Of a stretch of 64,000 nt of DNA, positions 1 through 11,645 are shown one piece after another. This stretch comes from Anaeramoeba flamelloides (lineage: Eukaryota; Metamonada; Anaeramoebidae). The stretch lies in the NCBI GenBank assembly GCA_027625915.1, contig JANTQA010000029.1, forward strand, positions 8,618,001 to 8,682,000, read 5' to 3'. The position numbers and the translations under genes were made by a program. How positions within the stretch are numbered: position 1 is the first letter of the stretch; the number at the start of each line of letters is the position of its first letter. The notes under the pieces were generated by a model, which was not told the origin of the DNA, made no database searches, and saw only the letters and a list, made by a program, of their open reading frames with translations.

Positions 1-65
1 AAAAAAATGAATTAATTATTTGAGAACCAATTTAAAAAAAAAAAAAACAATTTTTTTTTACTTAC

Positions 66-3000
66 CAACAATAAAACTATCATTTCTTTTTTTATAATTG
101 TACCAAATTTTTTCTGCCACTGTATGTAAATTGTTAATATTTATTGCTTCAACATCTTGTATATAAGGTTTTTTTTTAATTCTATTTAAATCCTCATGCA
201 ATCCATCTAATAAATAAGAAATAAATTCTTGAGAATCTTGTTGACCAAACCCCTGAAATTGCACTGCAAATCTTCCAAGAATTTGTTTAAAATCACGAGG
301 TGTTATTACAGAAAATTCGCCAGACCAATAATTGTTGATTAGATCGGCGAATCCTTTCACAAGTTTACCACCAGTTCCAATTGGATTTGTTGTATTTATA
401 TTTGGAAGATATCTTTTGGAAATAAAATATTCACGTAGTTTATTTGTATTGATCAGGCATTGCAGCCCAGAATTCATAAAGCATGTGTTTCCTAAATTCG
501 AAAACCCGGTTAATCCCAATTCTTCTGGCTTTGTATTTTTGATTATATTATATGATTGATTTCTTGAATAACTTCTTTTCGAATTTGTACTTCCAAAATT
601 ATATCTGCGTTGGTTATTTCTCTTATTCTTTTTCTTTCTTTTTTTTTTTTTGGTATTTTGATTTAAGGAAAAACTGCGAAATGGGTCAAATGATTCATAA
701 ACTAATTTGTCATCGTTTTGAAGTTTGGAATCCCAAAGCTCTTTTTGTCTCCCCTTTATTTCTTCTCCTTTTTGATCATTATCCAGATAATATAATTTTA
801 TAAATTTAATATCATGTTTAAATTGCTTCGAGATCAATTCAAAGATTTCCTTAATTTTGCACTTCCTACTTAGTTTTACTTTGGCCTTTCTTGCAATAAT
901 TTGACCCAATTTTTCATAGATCACAAATTCTAAAAAATGAACTTGAATCATTTTTTTTGGTGGATCTCCAAATTCAATCACTTTACAATCAAGTTTTGGT
1001 CTTCCTCCATATCTGTTGATTATAGAAAGTTCAGAAATAAAATACCAAATAAAAATAAAAATTTAATGTTTTTTCTTTGAGGAATGACTATTAAGAAAAG
1101 TTTCAGATCAGGAAACATCAGTGTGAAAGAATTTGGTGAGTTGATTGCCTTAGCAACCTATTTTCTTTTCATTTTTTTTTTTTTTTTTGATTGTCAAATT
1201 TCTAAAAGTTTCTAAAAGCATCCTATTGATACTATTTTAAATTGTCACGATAAAAAGTTATAATTGTGAAAAACACTAATTTTTGGAAATATTATCTAGC
1301 AAATATCTCCTTTTTGAGGGTGTGTGTATATTTTGAGTGAACAGCACACAATATCACCTAAACCCCTAACCACATTAATAAGTTTCTTAGTACATGTGAG
1401 GTAATTAGTGATGAGCCAAATAAGTTTTTTGTTCTGGTAAATTTTTTGAAATATAATTTTCTCGTTTTTTTGATACTTTTTCTTATTTTTTGTTTTCCAA
1501 ATAAATATATTGTAGAGTTTTAAAAAGAAAACATACTTTTGCAAATAAAAATATAAAAATCTTACTATTAAACAATCAAGATGAATAAAATTTTTATCAT
1601 TATTTTTATTTTCAAAAAATATTTTTTGCAATTGTTTTTACAAAATCATAAAAATTTTGCTATTTTATCAAAAATTAAAAAAAAAAAAATTTACTCATTT
1701 TTGGTTTTGATAATTTCTCAAAGAATAGAAAATAATTTACAACGAAATAAACATCGTGTAAATATTCTTTTTTTTTTTTTGACAAAGTGAACAACTTATA
1801 AATTAATTTTTTTTTTTAAATTTTGAACAAGTTGAATTGATACATCTTGTATGTTAGAATAACAAATTAAACTTATTCAGGGGATAATAATGAAAATTTA
1901 TTCTTTGGTAGTGGAAATAAAATAATTTTTTTCTAACTTGATCATTTGTGATATCTCATAGACTAGTTTTTGTGATTTCTGTAATTTTTGTAATCTAGTA
2001 TGAGATATATTTTTAAAAATCTTTGTGAGAATTGAAAGAAAAACTCTCTTGATTTAATGAGTAATTGCATAAACTCTAATTCTTTGTGAGAATTGTACAG
2101 ATTCTCATTTTATTCAATAATATCTCTGATTTTAAGTTCTTCATTAAAAAAACATATAATCATTTTAATGTTGCTCTACTTAATTTTTGAAAAAAATTAA
2201 ATAAAAAATAAAAATATGATTTTCCTTTTTCATGGAAATCTTAATTTGATTGAAATAAAAGTTTATAGATATATTAGATTCGGTTATTTAACGTAAAGTT
2301 ATTTTTTTTTTTGAAAAAATTATTCAAAAAAAAATAAATAAAAAAATTCTATGATATTATTATTGCAGAAAGTTGAATTTATAAGGATAAGTATAATAAA
2401 TGATTTAAATATTCACGGATTTTAAATGTACACAATTAGATAGATACCCACTATCCCACTTGAAAGCCGCTTTTAAGAAACTTAACCCTTGGATTTCAGA
2501 TGTTCTTATAGATTTACGTTTCATAGTAATAATATAAGTAGATTTTTTCTTTTTTTTTTGTATTTATTTTTTTAACAATTTTCTCTTTTAGGTTTTTATT
2601 TTTTTCTTTCAGATCTTTTGTTTTCGTTTAAGTTTTAAATATTTAACCTTGAAATAGACTTCAAATCACTCTAATTTCATTTTCTTATAGGTCGGGCGTA
2701 CCCCACAACATAGAATATTTTAACTTTTAATGAAAGTATCAAGGCTTTCATTCTTGAAAACTCATTGAAAAATTTCTGAAAATTAATGTGTAAATTTTAA
2801 AATCTTGATTTCCATAAAGTTGATACGCCAACGTTTAAAGAAATCTTTGTCACCAGTTTTTTTTGAATTTTACTTTTTAGTTCACCAATAATATTCAAAA
2901 CAACTACATTATTGAATTTTCTTTTGTTTTTCTTTTGGATTTTATTTTGTTTTTTTTTTTTTTTTTTTTTTTTTATTGTTTCCAAACAAACTTACATATT

Positions 3001-3306
3001 TTCGAATAATTTCCAAGTCTCTTCATGAACCAGAACATAATCTTCATTTTCAAAGATGTCTCTTCTTTTTTTTGGCTTTGTTGATTTCGTCATCTCAATA
3101 ACTAAAGGCGAGTTATCGATCAATCCTGGTCGTTCAAATTTTAATTTTCCATCATAGAATGATTCTTGCTCGATGTATTGTTCCCATACCTTGTACCAAT
3201 CTACATTTACTAAACACCACTTCTCGTTAGTGACCAATTCCAAGTGGTTTCTTTTACTTTCTTCAAAGATTTTTCTTTCTTCTTCTAATGAACAATTATC
3301 AGACAT
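66..3306 (-). CDS. USP4/11/15-type ubiquitin carboxyl-terminal hydrolase, 5' part (partial)
   Basis: Cysteine protease that removes ubiquitin from proteins. Exon 1 is 3306-2996 and exon 2 is 1012-66. They join in phase 2 (AT|GTAAGT donor, AACAG acceptor) and the join restores a continuous DUSP domain (WKLFEN-IYGG). Exon 2 ends at a GTTG|GTAAG donor just where the family has RNDSxIVD, so the gene continues beyond the left edge. About 419 residues are visible: DUSP domain about 15-125 (NEKWCLVNVDWYKVWEQY, PGLIDNS), a UBL-like segment about 126-213, a lysine-rich linker, then the USP catalytic core with the Cys box GNTCFMNS (catalytic Cys about residue 281) and the QQD box GFGQQDSQEF. The His box must lie off the window. 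Domain order DUSP-UBL-USP is that of human USP4/USP15. Start ATG at 3306 gives MSDNCSLEEE. Family assignment is firm; the exact orthologue is inferred. Confidence 0.9.
1013..2995 (-). other. Intron 1 of the USP gene (1,983 bp)
   Basis: Bounded by GTAAGT at 2995 and AACAG at 1013 on the minus strand. It interrupts the DUSP domain and keeps frame. It contains a 24-T run (2951-2974), other homopolymers and no convincing exon. ORFs inside it have no coding character. Confidence 0.8.
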
Positions 3307-4394
3307 ACTTTGTTGTTTATCTTTTTTTTTTTTTTGTTTGTTGTGAAAATTAAAGAGAATTAAACCAAATTGAAATTGTTTGAATGACTGTTAAATATTA
3401 TTTTTAGAAGCAAAGTGAATACTAATACATTTTTGAGTCGATTTGAAGAAATAAAATTTTTTACAAAAAATGAAAAATGGTATTCATATCATTTCATTTA
3501 GACATAACTTTTTTTCCCTTTTTTTATCTTGTACCTTACTATGCTTGAGAGATCCTTCAAACAAATTTATATTGTTATTCAATTCTCAAAATAATCTTTT
3601 AATTCCTTTTGATTATTCAGGTTTATCATAAAAGTGATGTTATGAAATTAAATTGGTTCACTAAACTTGGAAAAACACAATATTATTGAAGTTTGTTGTG
3701 TTTTCATTTATATTACCAAAGTACAATCGATTAAAAAATATTAATATTAAGGGAGGATACCTGATAAGAAAAAAATAATTTTAGGGTTGGATGAAGAAAT
3801 TGGATCAAGAGAGAAATTATTCACAAAAATAAAAATCAAATTTTTGAATTTACTGATAAATTCAAATATTGTTTGACAATTTTTAATTCATTTTTCATTT
3901 TCATTTTGTACTATTTTTTACTTTGATTTGTTTAAAGTATTTTATTCTTTTAAATTTTAAGAAACATTGTAAATTAGCTGGCCATTTATAAATTCTTTTT
4001 CAAGAACTGTTTTTTATAGAATAATTGAAGAAAAAATATTCAGAGTTCACAAAATGATTCTTATTTGAACTTTTTAAGAATCTCAAAAATTTTATTTTTT
4101 GAAATCAGAAGATTCAAATGATTTGTATTGAATTGGTTTTTGTAATCGTTTTCTTCTTGTTAAAGACCCTTTGAAGAATAATTTTTCCAAAAACAATTAT
4201 TATTTTGTTTTGATTAGCTACCGAATCTAAAAAAGAATTTATTATTTGATAACAAAACTTGATTAAAAAAAATGATTATTTTGATTCTTTTTATATTAAA
4301 AAGGATTTTCTTTTCAGTAGTTAACAAATATAAAATATCAGAATTTATGAAAAGATGAGAAAAAGTGAAAACCCTGGAAGGATAACGTTAAATA
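3307..4394. other. Upstream region of the USP gene; AT-rich, one MITE relic
   Basis: No gene seen. Promoter of the USP gene should lie just above 3306 but no motif stands out. A family C element relic (TIR CTGATAAATTC at the left, body similar to 7921-8178) occupies roughly 3848-4100. Confidence 0.5.
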
Positions 4395-4840
4395 AAGTCT
4401 TTCCAAGGCTACCATAAAATTTTAAATAAAACACAATTTGAGTTTTCTATTCTGATTTTCTATTTTCAAAAAATTCGAAAATTAGAGTTATTATTCAAAA
4501 AATAGTTTCAATAAATAAGCTATTATTCAAAATTTTGAAAAATCAAAAAAAATTTTTTGAAGATTCATGAAGCACTTGAAAATATTGTACAAAAAAGGTA
4601 AATTTTTAAAGAACAGTCAATATTGATATTTTTTTGGGGCTCTTTTGGACCAATAATTTTTAAGTTTCAAGTGATCTTGAATTTTTTTTTTAATGTTTCA
4701 TAATTTGAATAATAGCTTATTTATTGAAACTATTTTTTAAATAATAACTCTAATTTTCGAATTTTTTGAAAATAGAAAATCAGAATAGAAAACTCAAATT
4801 GTATTTTATTTAAAATTTTATGGTAGCCTTGGAACGGCTG
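4395..4840. repeat. Long-TIR MITE (446 bp), TA-flanked
   Basis: Inverted arms of about 140 bp (4401-4545 against 4690-4834) match almost base for base, beginning TTCCAAGGCTACCATAAA. The outer end reads AAGTCTTTCC at the left and the complement of GGAACGGCTG at the right, and both sides are flanked by TA (4393-4394, 4841-4842). This fits a Tc1/mariner-type non-autonomous element. No coding capacity. Confidence 0.8.
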
Positions 4841-5071
4841 TATTTATTGTTTTGAAGAAATATTACGATCTCATTGAATATATATATACAAATTTAGTAA
4901 TTAAATATTATATTTTGAGAATCTGAGGATTCGATATAAAACCGAATGTAAACAAGAAATAAGGTTAGGTTTATCAACTTAATCAATTACGTTCATTTAA
5001 AGTCTTATAATAGGAAAAATAATTATTTGAGGTTATTCAGGATATGGAACACAAGTGCAAAAATTGATGTA

Positions 5072-5763
5072 AACTATTTTTCAGTCAAAGGGGCCCACTA
5101 ATATGGGTGAGATACATGTGTTTAAAGGGTTTACATAGATATTAGAAGAAAAATTTTATTTTGGAAATTTTCAAAATTGAAATCATTTTTTTACATTTTT
5201 GTTTTTTTTTTCGATTTTTTTTTTAAAACGTCATTCAGTTGCAAATTTTTTTTTTATTACAAGATCAATAGTCACTTGGTAAAAATGTGCTATTCTAAGG
5301 TTATTGAAATCATGGAAATGATTGTTGAGAAATCATATTGATTACATTGGAATTCTATTTGATCTTTGATCCTGATAGTTGTTTAATAAATGTGAAAAAT
5401 TTTTACTTCATTTTCTTTTCCTTTTTCAAATAGAGACCTCAAATACCAACAAACTTGGTTTGGGGGCTTGGTTTCTTAAAGAAAAGTATAAAAAATGAAG
5501 TGAAAACGGTTTCATATTTATTATTCAAATACCAGTAGAAATTCAAAAAGAACATCGTTGTTTTTCTCAATAGGTACCTAAGAATTTGAGTTTTGAAATT
5601 TTTAAGAAAAGTTATTGATTAATTGGCCTTCTTTCAGACATATATCAACAATTCTTTGTTGCGTATTATTATATTTATCTCTTATTTGTTCTTCAAATAT
5701 CAATTATATAAAATAATTGATATTTGAAAAAAACATTGGGCACCTTTGACTGAAAACAGAGTT
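5072..5763. repeat. Family G TIR element (692 bp), TA-flanked
   Basis: Ends are AACTATTTTTCAGTCAAAGG at the left and the inverse of AACTCTGTTTTCAGTCAAAG at the right, continuing into GGGCCCA/GGTGCCCA. TA lies outside each end (5070-5071, 5764-5765). A decayed relative is at about 39850-40455 and another TIR-matching element is at 62796-63371. A smaller palindrome (family I, ACTTCATTTT...AAAATGAAGT, about 5402-5512) is nested inside. Confidence 0.7.
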
Positions 5764-5764
5764 T

Positions 5765-6130
5765 ATTATTATTTTGAGTTTTTTTACTAAATTCAACATT
5801 TTCATAAAAATTAAAAAACTTCTCGGATGAGCCCACAAGGCACAGGTTTCTTGTCAAAAATATTAATGTTTCTAATAGCAAAAAATTCAATTTAATAAAC
5901 AAATGAAAATGTTTGGGATGAAACTGAAGTTAGAAAATTGAAAATAATTTTTCTAAATCAGAAAACAAAAACAACCCAATAAATTTTTATTTATTTATTA
6001 AATTGGATTTTTTGCTATTAGAAACATTAACATTTTTGACAAGAAATCTTTTTCTTGTGGGAGAATATGAAAAGTTTTCTAGTTTTTATAAAAATGACCA
6101 ATTTAGTAAAAAAACTCAAAATATTAATAC
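5765..6130. repeat. Inverted repeat pair with mirrored reading frames
   Basis: Arms at about 5768-5900 and 6000-6125 are diverged inverted copies of one sequence around a ~100 bp centre. Both arms keep the same short open frame, readable as LLLETLIFLTRNL on one strand and LLLETLTFLTRNL on the other. It abuts the TA end of the element at 5072-5763. I treat it as repeat, since neither frame has a start context, a domain or length. Confidence 0.5.
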
Positions 6131-6490
6131 ATTAATGTTTGCAAATGTATATCAATTTCTGATTTTTGTTAAATTAGTACGTTAATATGTTTTTTTATTT
6201 TTTGTTATTATGAGTTAGTGATTTATAAGTTATTGTTTGTTATTATATTCATTTGTAATAATGTGTTCAGAATGTATATGAATGTTTGTGATTTGTAATT
6301 TAAATTTAAGTATTAGTCGACTTTTATGGTTTGTGAATACAACTTTTCCACCTAGTAATATATTTATAGACTTAAAAGAAACTAGATCTAAGGGATTTTG
6401 CTAACTTGAAAAATTTTATTATTCGACAAAAAACAATTTTCCGTCATCAAAGCCAAATTATTCTCAACAAATTTTGAAGAAAAAAATTTC

Positions 6491-6590
6491 ATTAGGAAAA
6501 TGTCACTCCATTTTCTTTTTAAGTATGTTAGAGTGTAGCTATAGAATATTATATATAATAGTAAATAAAGTGGAGTGGCATTTTCTTAAT
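6491..6590. repeat. Small 100 bp palindromic element
   Basis: Terminal inverted repeats of about 24 bp: ATTAGGAAAATGTCACTCCA at the left and the inverse of ATTAAGAAAATGCCACTCCA at the right, 3-4 mismatches. Probably a miniature transposon or its solo hairpin. Confidence 0.6.
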
Positions 6591-6886
6591 ATCAAAAAAT
6601 AACTTTTTAGTTTTGTCTTGTTTTGTACAGGAAATTCAAAAAGTTTTTTGGATCAATAAATGATTTTCAAGTTATTTCTAGAAAATCGAAAAAATTCATA
6701 AATTTCCAAGATTTTGACTTTTCCTCAATTCGTTGTCTTTGATTGCTTTTTTTCTGTTGACAGTTTATTATTTTAACTCTCACTTTTGGTAAAATTATAA
6801 GAGTACGGAAAATTTTTTTTCAAAATTTTAAAGTGAATTCTTTTTAAGTTAAATATTTAATTTTGATACTCTTTTTCGTCCATTTA

Positions 6887-6959
6887 GCTTCGCTAGCTCA
6901 GTCGGCAGAGCGTCAGGCTTTTAACCTGAATGTCGCGGGTTCGAGCCCCGCGCGGAGCT
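6887..6959 (+). tRNA. tRNA-Lys (anticodon UUU)
   Basis: Complete 73-base cloverleaf. The acceptor stem GCTTCGC pairs with GCGGAGC (one T-G wobble). The D arm is GCTC/GAGC with GG in the loop, the anticodon arm is TCAGG-CTTTTAA-CCTGA (anticodon TTT), the variable loop has 5 bases, and the T arm is GCGGG-TTCGAGC-CCCGC. It has no intron. The internal A box (TAGCTCAGTCGG) and B box (GGTTCGAGCCC) are intact. Base 73 (discriminator) is T, which is unusual for Lys, where A or G is expected. It is the most GC-rich short segment in the window. Confidence 0.97.
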
Positions 6960-6962
6960 TTA

Positions 6963-6979
6963 TTTTTTCTTTTTTTTTT
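6963..6979 (+). terminator. RNA polymerase III terminator of tRNA-Lys
   Basis: Runs of 6 T (6963-6968) and 10 T (6970-6979) start three bases after the tRNA 3' end, as expected for Pol III termination. Confidence 0.85.
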
Positions 6980-7920
6980 ACTCTCGTTTAACTTTTTCAC
7001 CTACAAGTGTTGTTCTTTTATAAAAGTGAGATAATTCTTTTAAAAAACACTCCTATTTTTCTCTGAGAAGAAACAAAAAAATATTATTTTTTTTAATTTT
7101 TGCAAATATTTTATTCGATTTTTTTTCAAAAATATTTTTCAATTTTATATTTTATCATTAGAATCATTTATGGTTTAAATATTTCTCCCTTCTTAAATAT
7201 TATTCAATCACTCAGATCCTTCTTAAATAATAAAAAAGAGTAATTTTTTTTTTTTTTTTTGAATTAATTATTGAAAATGGATATTGTTTTTTAAATTTTT
7301 TTGAAATTGAAATTTCACATGTTTTTAATATAAAACAAAGAAAACTAAAATATTATTTTTCTATTAACAATTAAGATGATTCTTGTAAATGATGGAAATA
7401 ATTTTAATTTAATTTTCTAAAGTATTGATTTTAAAAGAAACAATTGATTTTGTTAAATTTTTAATTATTAATATTCAAATTCAAATCTCATGAAATTTAA
7501 TCAATTGACACACATGTGAAAATCAACTCTGAATTTGCTAGAATTTTAACAAAATTTAAAAATTTATTTTATTTCAGTAAAAAGGATCCAACATTTTTTT
7601 TAAATATCAATTATTTTTTTCAATAAATGACCTTTGAAGAACGAATAAGAAAGAAGAAAAATAATAAACAACATAGAATAGTTAATACCAAAGAAAATAA
7701 AACTCATCAATTAATAGATTTTTTAAAAAAAAAAACCCAAATTCTTATTTCCCTATTGAGAAAAACAAGAATGTTCATTTTGATCTTCAATTGGAGATCA
7801 AATAAAATTCCACAAGAAATCAATCTGATTTTTCTACAATCATTTTTACGATTTCAGTAACCTTAGATTAACAACTTTTTACCAAGTGACTCTTGAACTT
7901 CAAAGAAAAAAAAAATTGTA
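6980..7920. other. AT-rich spacer, no gene seen
   Basis: Poly-T runs and short ORFs only. The frame at 7627-7860 is lysine/asparagine noise with no recognisable domain. Confidence 0.5.
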
Positions 7921-8178
7921 TTCTGATGAATTCAAATAAATGTTTGAAATTTTTTATTTCATTTTTCATTTTCATTTTGTAAAATTTTTTACTTTCACCT
8001 TGATTTAAATTATTTAATTCGTTTAAATTTTAAGAAACATTTTTAATTAGTTGGCCCTTCAAAAAATTACTTTTCAAGAACTGTTTTATATGAAATGCTT
8101 TAAAAGTAGAGTTTACAAGATTTAAACAAAAATGAAAATTGAACTAAAAATTGTTTGTGATTTTTTTGAATTTATCAC
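7921..8178. repeat. Family C MITE, copy 1 of a tandem pair
   Basis: Ends TTCTGATGAATTC and inverse of GTGATAAATTC, flanked by TA (7919-7920 and 8179-8180). Body shared with about 3848-4100. The right TA is also the left TA of the next copy. Confidence 0.7.
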
Positions 8179-8180
8179 TA

Positions 8181-8413
8181 CTGATAAATTCTAATAAATA
8201 TCTGAAAAGTTTTTGTTCTATTTCCATTTTCCAAATTTTTTTTATACGGGCTTTCAATAAAACATTCTCTTTGTTTAAATGTGAAAAAACTTTGTAAAAT
8301 TGGTTTGGCTTTGTAAAGAATCTTTCTCTTGAGTTGTTTTATTAGTTGAGTTTATTAATTTCAAAAATCGAAATTGAACTAAAAATTTTATATAATAAAT
8401 TTGAATTTATCAG
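8181..8413. repeat. Family C MITE, copy 2 of a tandem pair
   Basis: Ends CTGATAAATTC and inverse of CTGATAAATTC, flanked by TA (8179-8180, 8414-8415). Other copies: 25404-25638 and about 31467-31700. Confidence 0.75.
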
Positions 8414-8769
8414 TATTAATTACTTTACCATAAAAAATAAAAATTACAGTAAAAAAAATCGAAAACAAAAAAAAAATAAAAAAAAATCTGAAAAAATTCT
8501 TTCAATTTCGATATTTCCTAATAAAAAATGTTTCTTCTAATAACCATTCAAATCCTTGAAACATATAAATTTTACTACTTCAACTCATCTCCTTTGACTA
8601 AAAAATAGTTTAGAAAAAGTCAGATCTGATTAGCAATTAATTTTTTTCAATAAAGTTTTACCAAATTGGTTACCTAACTTTTTATAAACAAAAAAAATAT
8701 CATCAACAAAATTTTCTGAATCCAAGATTTTTTTTTAACAAAAATTTCTGAATTCTCATTTCCTCAATA

Positions 8770-8965
8770 CAGTCAGTTTCACATTTAAGGTACAAACTTC
8801 CATCGAAATTTAAGGCACAAAAAAATCTCAAATTACCGCACAAAATTTGAAATTTTTATTTTTACAATTTATTTTACTAGAATCTGAATTTTGTGGATTA
8901 ATTTTAGATTTTTATTGTGCATTAAATTTAGTTGATAGTTTGTGTCTTAAAAGTGCAACTAACTG
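8770..8965. repeat. Family B MITE (196 bp), TA-flanked
   Basis: Starts CAGTCAGTTTCAC and ends with the inverse (GTGCAACTAACTG), inside TA duplications at 8768-8769 and 8966-8967. The arms pair over most of the element. Same family as 8995-9434, 33306-33502, about 47850-48055 and 56897-57096. Confidence 0.8.
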
Positions 8966-8994
8966 TAATTAAAATATTTTAAATGATAATTGTA

Positions 8995-9434
8995 TAGTCA
9001 ATTTCACTTTTAAGACACAAAATATCTACGAAATTCAAGTCATTATAAAATCTTAAATAAAAGCAAACTGATAAATTCAAACAAATGTAATAAACTTTTT
9101 ATTCAATTTCCAACTTTGTAAATCTATCAACTCAACTAATAAAACAGTTCATTAGTAGGAGTATTTTGAAAATCAAGTAATTTTACAAAGTTACCGAAGA
9201 TATAAAGTAAATAAAATGAAATGCTTTATTCGAATCTAAAGGGTAAAAATTTGTAAGGTGGAAAGTGAAGTAAAAATTTTAGACACAAAGAAATCTCAAA
9301 TTAAAGCATATTTTTTGGAATTTTTTTTTACACAAATTATTTTAGTATAATTAGAATTTTGTTACTTAATTTGGGATTTTTTTTGTGCCTTAAATTAAGT
9401 TTTAAGTTTGTCTCTTAAAAGTGGAACTGAAAGC
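8995..9434. repeat. Family B MITE split by a nested insertion
   Basis: Left half 8995-9065 (TAGTCAATTTCACTTTTAAG) and right half about 9262-9434 (ending GTGGAACTGAAAGC) are the two arms of a family B element with TA outside. About 200 bp with family C-like sequence (CTGATAAATTC at 9068) separates them, so C moved after B here. Confidence 0.65.
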
Positions 9435-9574
9435 TATAAAAAAATTGATTGTGAATTTTGTAGGATAAAATTATGGTATTCCCAATAACCAAAAAGAAAA
9501 ATTGAGTTGAAAAAATCAAAATTTCTTATTTTTTTATTTGTAGGAAGGGAATTATATTTCCTCTTTCGGTCATT

Positions 9575-9650
9575 GTTTTTTCCAGAATTTAAAAAGGATA
9601 GAGAAAAATCATGTATTTTGCTCAATTCTTTTGAATTTTGTAAAACCTAG
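9575..9650. repeat. Family E hairpin unit
   Basis: Palindromic unit CCAGAATTTAAAAAGGATAG ... CTCAATTCTTTTGAATTTTG followed by AAACCTAGGCAC. The same unit occurs at 18890-18965 and several times in 60310-60680. Confidence 0.6.
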
Positions 9651-11159
9651 GCACTTCCGTTAGTTTTTTTTTTACTTTTAGAAATTAAGATGAAATTTTT
9701 GAAAATTTGTTTTTATTTTACAAATAAAAATAAAGCTAGAAACATGGCGGCACTATCCTAATTTCTAAATTTTTGTATAGAAATTTTAATCAAGAGAAAA
9801 AATCAAAATTTCATCTCAGAAAAAAAAAACAACTTTTCTTTTTAAAAAATTTAAATATTTTAAAAAATAATAATTGTATAAACTATCACCAGAAAAATAA
9901 TCATATTTGTTTTTTAAGATACTCAATAAAATATAACTATTTTTAAATTTTCACAAAAGAAATATCTTAAAAAACTACAATCCTCACATGAGTAATTATG
10001 ATAAAAAATATATTTTTTTCCATAATATTACTAAAAAAATAAAACGTATTTTATAAAAATAGATACACATATAATTAAAAAAATACCAATTGTTTATAAT
10101 TTATAAAAAAATCATATTAACAACTTGTAAGTTACAAAGTTGTAAATATATTTATATAGAATCTTTTCATCAAAATCAACGAAAAATTAAAAACCATTTT
10201 GTTTAAAAATTTGGATAAAGTTAACAAAAAATACTATTGTTAAATTTGTTGAAATTATATAAAAAATCATTGACCAACCAAATGTTTTGATAAAATAAGC
10301 TAATTTGATGTGATTTTTCTATTTATAAAAAAGTACTCAGCTTTAACTTATTACCTTTGTTAAAAAAAGAAGAATAGATCAAAAGAAACAGCTTAAGTAA
10401 TTGGAAAATAGAAATTGCAATAAAAATTAAAAAAAAAATATTTTTTTAAAAATCAGAATTATTTCCAAATGGAGTATAACTACAGTATTGTTATTCTTAT
10501 CCTAACCTTTTTAAAAGTTTTAAAAAAATTTTTTTTATGTTTAGATCTAAATAGTGAGAAAAATTTTTATATTATATTAAAAGAAATTAAATTGATAATT
10601 TTTTTTTTCTAATAAAATATTGAAACAATAATAATTATCTCAAATAAAAAAATTCTTTTAACGGTTTCTTTTTTATATTTTTTGCAACTTCACATATACC
10701 AAAATATGAAAGTATAAAAGAATATCAATTACACACTTTACAATTTTCTTTTGAAAGTCTGGTTCCTTCAATTTTTTGTTTAGTTTTTTTTTTTTTGATT
10801 AATGTAAATTAGTGGGTTTATAACAATTTATAATATTCAATTCAATCAAATCCTTCTTTTTTATCGGAAAAATTTAGAATAAATAGGGAATTTTTCATAA
10901 TTTCTAAGTCAAGACTTAAAGTTATTTGAATAATTAAAATGATACAACTTTTTGTTATTACTTTCGGTTTTGTGTTCTTGTTTTCTGATTCATTTCCAAA
11001 AAGAAATTGAGATTGGGTTTTTTTTTTCTATGAATATAACCGATTTGCTTGTGAAATTGAATACTATTTGAATTAAACATACAATCAGAAATCAATTAAT
11101 CTTAATCAATTCAACAAAGATTAGAACGAAAATTTTATCCAAAGAAAATTCCTATGGAA

Positions 11160-11645
11160 AGTAAACACAATTCCTAAAATAATTGGGCACATCCAAAATC
11201 AAAAATTATGAAAAAAATAATAATTTATTAAAATATTCCAAATGTAATATAAACCCAAATATAAGTTCCCCAGTTTTGATTTTTTTATAAGTAATCATTT
11301 TTATCCAAAAAAGAAAAGAAAAAATTTTTAAACTAAAAAATAAAAATCGGTGTATTAAAAACGATGAAATTAGAGGAACAAAAAATAATGTTTTTCAATT
11401 TGTTGAAATTTCAACAACAATTGTTGATTGATTAAATGATAAGATATTGTCAACTTATTGTATGTGATTTTTCTATTTAACGAACCCAATACCAACCTTC
11501 TATTAACTTTCTAAAAAAATTCAAATCTAACGAAAAAGATTTAGTAACTGGAAAGTGGAGATGAAAACAAAATATAAAACAGACAAAAAATGAAATAGTA
11601 TGTAAAATCAAAATTAATTCCAAATTATATATAAAATATAGTATT
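11160..11645 (+). repeat. Family H dispersed repeat
   Basis: Shares ordered blocks with about 10190-10480, 28395-28680, 41460-41960 and (reversed) 48660-49260: a GGGCACATCCAAAATC-like start, TTTTTATAAGTAATCATTTT, then GATTAAATGATAAGATA and a block like TTTAGTAACTGGAAAGTGG. No shared open frame. Confidence 0.6.

Noticed and set aside
1296-1790. ORFs on both strands inside the USP intron
   Set aside because: K/N/F/I-rich noise from A and T runs; no domain; lie inside a phase-consistent intron.
5693-6185. Two short ORFs treated as genes
   Set aside because: They are inverted repeat arms, about 60-70 codons, without start context or domain; recorded as repeat.
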